Below are positions 36,324 to 39,266 of a stretch of DNA of 39,266 nucleotides, piece after piece. The position numbers and the translations under genes were made by a program. Below the pieces are notes generated by a model, which was not told the origin of the DNA, searched no databases, and was given only the letters and a program-made list of their open reading frames with translations. The DNA comes from Methanomassiliicoccales archaeon (lineage in GTDB: Archaea > Thermoplasmatota > Thermoplasmata > RBG-16-68-12 > SOIM01). The stretch spans positions 1-39,266 of the forward strand of contig SOIM01000034.1 of NCBI GenBank assembly GCA_004377185.1, read 5' to 3'. How positions within the stretch are numbered: position 1 is the stretch's first letter; each line of letters opens with the position of its first letter.

Positions 36324-38009
36324 GTGAGGCTGAGAGTATTCCTCTTCAAGAGAATGATACATACGATAATCACTCTGCTCATCGTACTGGTCCTCTTGTT
36401 TGTGATATTTCGTCTAATGCCTGGAGACCCTACAAGGTTCTTCATTGAACCAGGTCAGACGGAAGAGACGAGGAATCAGCTTCTGGTGAAGTTCGGATTC
36501 CGGCAATGGGAGGACGCCCCTGGTATTTATCGGGAAATGTCCTTTGAAGCTTCAGAACCCGGTGGTTATCAGATAATAATGAATGTTACCGACACTCAAC
36601 AGAACAACATTACTCTATATGCGAGCTACAACAAGGCTGAGAGGTTTACGTCCGCTGACATGATAGGAGTTTGGGTTTGGACGGAACTAATATATGATAA
36701 CGTGACGGGAAGACTGGGCACCGCTGTAATCGGTGACGATCTGACGATCAAGGCAGATGTGATCTCCACGTCCGCGACTCCAGACATACACGTATCGGCC
36801 GATATCGCTGTCATTAAGACAACCAACACTTCCGAAACTCCTCATATCGTATTTGACAACGTCACCTTCACGTGGGAAACGGATGGCATTTACCTCTATG
36901 ACATCACAGGTTTGAGCGAGGCCGGCGTCTATATTGTCACGACCCGCGTCCGAGACAACAGCATAGGAGAAGAGAGAACTGTCACTCACGCCTTTGCTCT
37001 CAACGTGGACGAAACTCAAGTGGGTCCCTTTGAGCTGGTGGAGGACAAGATTTACACATATGAGGACGAGTTCAGTAATCTCCGAGGAAGAGTCAGGATC
37101 TCGATCATCTCCTCGGGTGGGGGTATTGACAATATTGAAGGCACTGTGATAAACCCCAGCCGTGATGAAAGCCATTTCGGAATATTGGGCCATCCCCAGA
37201 TAACTGTGCCGAGGAACATCTTCGAACAGTTCTGGGTCTATTTCACCAGCATGTTGCAGGGGGACTTCGGAGAATCCTTCTACTCTCGCAGACCCGTATG
37301 GTCACATATTGCGGAGAAAGCTCCTCCCACGATTCTCTTGTTTGGTTCTGCCCTTATTCTGCAGGTAATCTTCGGTGTGCTCATCGGCGTTCTCCTCGCA
37401 TGGAGAAGAGGAACGAGGATGGAACTTGGAGCCGTGGTCACAGCGCTCTTCTTCTACTCTATGCCTCTCTTCTGGTTTGGTCTTATTCTCATTTGGGCGT
37501 TTGCTTTTCAATTAGGTTGGTTTCCTTTCGGGGGAATAAAAACAGCCGAGTTATGGTTAGGAGGAGCTCCAGACATCCTGACTCAGATTGGGGATGTGGC
37601 TAGCCACATGTTTCTTCCTCTGCTAACACTCATGATCGTGGGCTTGGCTTTCACCATACTACTCATGAGGAACGCAATGCTGGAGGTTCTTGGCGAGGAT
37701 TACATCCTTACAGCAAAGGCGAAGGGTTTGAGTGAAAGAAAGGTAATGTATAAGCACGCGGCCAGGAACGCGATGCTCCCCGTGGTTACCATAATCGCGA
37801 TATCGGTTGGCAGCGTGGTCAGCGGTGGTGTTCTCACTGAGACCATATTCTCTTGGCCCGGGATGGGCTACTTCCTTGTGCAGTCCACCCTGCAGCAAGA
37901 CTACCCATCCGTCCAGGGCGTCTTCTTCCTGTTGGCGCTATTGACGATTGTTGCGAACGTAGTTGCAGACGTGCTCTACGCATTCTTGGACCCAAGGGTG
38001 AGGCTATAG
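36324..38009 (+). CDS. DppB/OppB-type ABC transporter permease with extra ectodomain
   Basis: A 561-residue permease; typical relatives have about 310-340. It starts with the first membrane helix and RLMPGDPTRFF (residues 30-40), the family's N-terminal signature. A stretch of about 235 residues (roughly 58-296) is then inserted. It is hydrophilic and beta-rich, with FTWETDGIYLYDITGLSEAG typical of Ig/macroglobulin-like domains. Normal permease sequence resumes at MLQGDFGESFYSRRPVW. Five more membrane helices follow, with the EAA-type loop AKAKGLSERKVMYKHAARNA that touches the ATPase. The start is GTG, with GGAG 8 bases upstream. The next permease starts 1 base after its stop. Confidence 0.92.
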   Translation: MRLRVFLFKRMIHTIITLLIVLVLLFVIFRLMPGDPTRFFIEPGQTEETRNQLLVKFGFRQWEDAPGIYREMSFEASEPGGYQIIMNVTDTQQNNITLYASYNKAERFTSADMIGVWVWTELIYDNVTGRLGTAVIGDDLTIKADVISTSATPDIHVSADIAVIKTTNTSETPHIVFDNVTFTWETDGIYLYDITGLSEAGVYIVTTRVRDNSIGEERTVTHAFALNVDETQVGPFELVEDKIYTYEDEFSNLRGRVRISIISSGGGIDNIEGTVINPSRDESHFGILGHPQITVPRNIFEQFWVYFTSMLQGDFGESFYSRRPVWSHIAEKAPPTILLFGSALILQVIFGVLIGVLLAWRRGTRMELGAVVTALFFYSMPLFWFGLILIWAFAFQLGWFPFGGIKTAELWLGGAPDILTQIGDVASHMFLPLLTLMIVGLAFTILLMRNAMLEVLGEDYILTAKAKGLSERKVMYKHAARNAMLPVVTIIAISVGSVVSGGVLTETIFSWPGMGYFLVQSTLQQDYPSVQGVFFLLALLTIVANVVADVLYAFLDPRVRL

Positions 38010-38010
38010 G

Positions 38011-39266
38011 ATGATTTCGAAGAAGAGATTGAGAGAGAAGTTTCGATCATACCACAAAGCTTTCAAGCAGAATTGGGACCTCTTCAAAGCCAGCAAGATC
38101 GGGATAGTCGGAATCATCATCGTTCTTTTCTTCGTAGCTATGGCTGTTATCACCCCATTTCTCAATCTCAGAGATCCAATAAACTGGAGAGCCCCTGACG
38201 CGGATATCATAGATGTCACTTCCTATTGGGGGCAAGTCGGGATAAGCACTTCCGAGCCGTCCTTTTATCATGCGGGGAATCCTATCAATCACAGCGTTAC
38301 TTACCGTGTGAAGCAACGTGAAGGACAACAGTTGCAGGCTGATAGGGTCTATTTCACGTCCGGTAATAAGTTGTTCTCAGTAAGACCTTCGGAAGGAGAT
38401 TCTTACTGGAGAGACGAAGTGAATTTCACGATAAAGTACGGATTCAATCACAATACTTCGGCAGGGTTCTCAACTGAAGTTGCTGTGGCCAACTTTGGAT
38501 ACCAGTTTGACTCTACATTGGTTGACTACATTCTCGGGGTGGGAACGTATGATGGCTACATCTACCTGATCGAGGACTATGAGGGGGAGGACGATTTCGA
38601 CGCAAGGGAACCCATACCCAGCGGCGATATGGTTTATCAAGAGAAGTTGGACAGCGGAATTACCTCGGTAGCCTTGTACAGTGATGAGAATGATGGTAGA
38701 AGGCCCGTTGAGAAGTTTTTCTTCGGAACCGAGAATGGTTATCTCTACGCCTATTCTGTGACCAAACTTGACAACGAGAATTGGGTCTACAATTCTACCT
38801 CTGGATCCTGGACTTCAGTTCTGATGAATGAGGGTGAAATCAGGCCTACTCCAAGAAAGGATTTCGGTCTGGCTTATGACTCATCAAACGAGAGAATCGT
38901 TCTGTTTGGGGGGTATGATGGAAGTCTGAACGATGAAACCTGGGTATTCGATCCTGCGAGCCTCACTTGGACCAAGATTGACACGGCCGATCATCCTTCC
39001 GAAAGGCGGGGTCATGCAATGACCTACGACCCTGACTCGGGAAAGATAGTCCTCTTTGGCGGGATTACCGACACATCCCCACTTGAGTACAGCAATGAGA
39101 CTTGGACTTTCAACGTTTCCAGCATGACTTGGGTTGATGAGACCGAGAATATCTATTTCACTCCTTCACACAGAGCAGAGTGTGCCATGACATATGACCG
39201 ATTGAACGGACTCGTGGTACTCTTCGGTGGAAGTGACGGTGGGGATGAGACCTGGACTTATGATGT
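38011..39266 (+). CDS. DppC/OppC-type ABC transporter permease with beta-propeller ectodomain, C-terminus beyond window
   Basis: 419 residues are visible and the frame runs off the right edge. Residues 1-55 match the OppC N-terminal domain: a basic start, NWDLFKASKIGIVGIIIVLF and AVITPFLNLRDP. The normal permease would continue with an ectoplasmic loop of modest length. Here more than 360 residues of soluble sequence follow. The first part has short propeller-like blades (ILGVGTYDGYIYLIED, FFFGTENGYLYAYSV). From about 38845 there are Kelch-type repeats: ERIVLFGGYDG-ETWVFDPASLTW, GKIVLFGG-ETWTFNVSSMTW and GLVVLFGGSDGGDETWTYD. The remaining permease helices must lie outside the window, if they exist. 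That it is a permease is inferred from the N-terminus and its place after DppB. Confidence 0.75.
   Translation, partial: MISKKRLREKFRSYHKAFKQNWDLFKASKIGIVGIIIVLFFVAMAVITPFLNLRDPINWRAPDADIIDVTSYWGQVGISTSEPSFYHAGNPINHSVTYRVKQREGQQLQADRVYFTSGNKLFSVRPSEGDSYWRDEVNFTIKYGFNHNTSAGFSTEVAVANFGYQFDSTLVDYILGVGTYDGYIYLIEDYEGEDDFDAREPIPSGDMVYQEKLDSGITSVALYSDENDGRRPVEKFFFGTENGYLYAYSVTKLDNENWVYNSTSGSWTSVLMNEGEIRPTPRKDFGLAYDSSNERIVLFGGYDGSLNDETWVFDPASLTWTKIDTADHPSERRGHAMTYDPDSGKIVLFGGITDTSPLEYSNETWTFNVSSMTWVDETENIYFTPSHRAECAMTYDRLNGLVVLFGGSDGGDETWTYD

Overview
The window most likely comes from an archaeon, probably a heterotrophic member of the Thermoplasmata/Thermoplasmatota. The evidence is archaeal information genes (an alpha-NAC homologue and the ABCE1/RLI ribosome-recycling ATPase), TATA-like promoters of the TTTAAA/TTTATA type about 25-30 bases before several start codons, V4R and roadblock regulators, a tungsten-type aldehyde:ferredoxin oxidoreductase, and very large secreted proteases built from Ig-like domains. 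The lineage is an inference; there is no rRNA in the window.

Layout. 1-5580 (minus, running off the left edge) is a giant secreted clostripain-type (C11) cysteine protease. 5581-6193 is non-coding. 6194-7366 is a von Willebrand A protein. 7633-12378 is a 1581-residue membrane-anchored helical-repeat protein. 12594-17888 is a 1764-residue cell-surface subtilisin with PKD/Ig-like repeats, calcium-type repeats, a C-terminal membrane anchor and a proline-rich tail. 17991-24497 is a housekeeping and small-regulator block: alpha-NAC diverging from RLI, then DedA, dihydroorotase and an AMMECR1 protein in a minus-strand operon, a small hypothetical, a CBS-domain protein, and a V4R/roadblock pair. 24498-26790 holds a tungsten oxidoreductase with its polyferredoxin. 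26869-28587 holds two zinc-ribbon proteins whose C-terminal helices resemble the repeats of the 1581-residue protein.

The right end (28722-39266) is the most unusual part. It is an oligopeptide-type ABC importer locus with two large membrane-anchored substrate-binding proteins. Between them lies a membrane-spanning winged-helix regulator. The regulator and both binding proteins are preceded by the same roughly 31-base promoter element. The locus continues with a DppB-type permease carrying an extra extracytoplasmic domain of about 235 residues, and a DppC-type permease whose first membrane helix is followed by a long ectodomain with Kelch-type beta-propeller repeats. The last gene runs off the right edge.

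Together the genes suggest a protein-eating lifestyle: two giant surface proteases release peptides, an elaborated peptide importer takes them up, and an aldehyde:ferredoxin oxidoreductase oxidises aldehydes such as those made during amino-acid fermentation. Substrates are inferred from family membership only.
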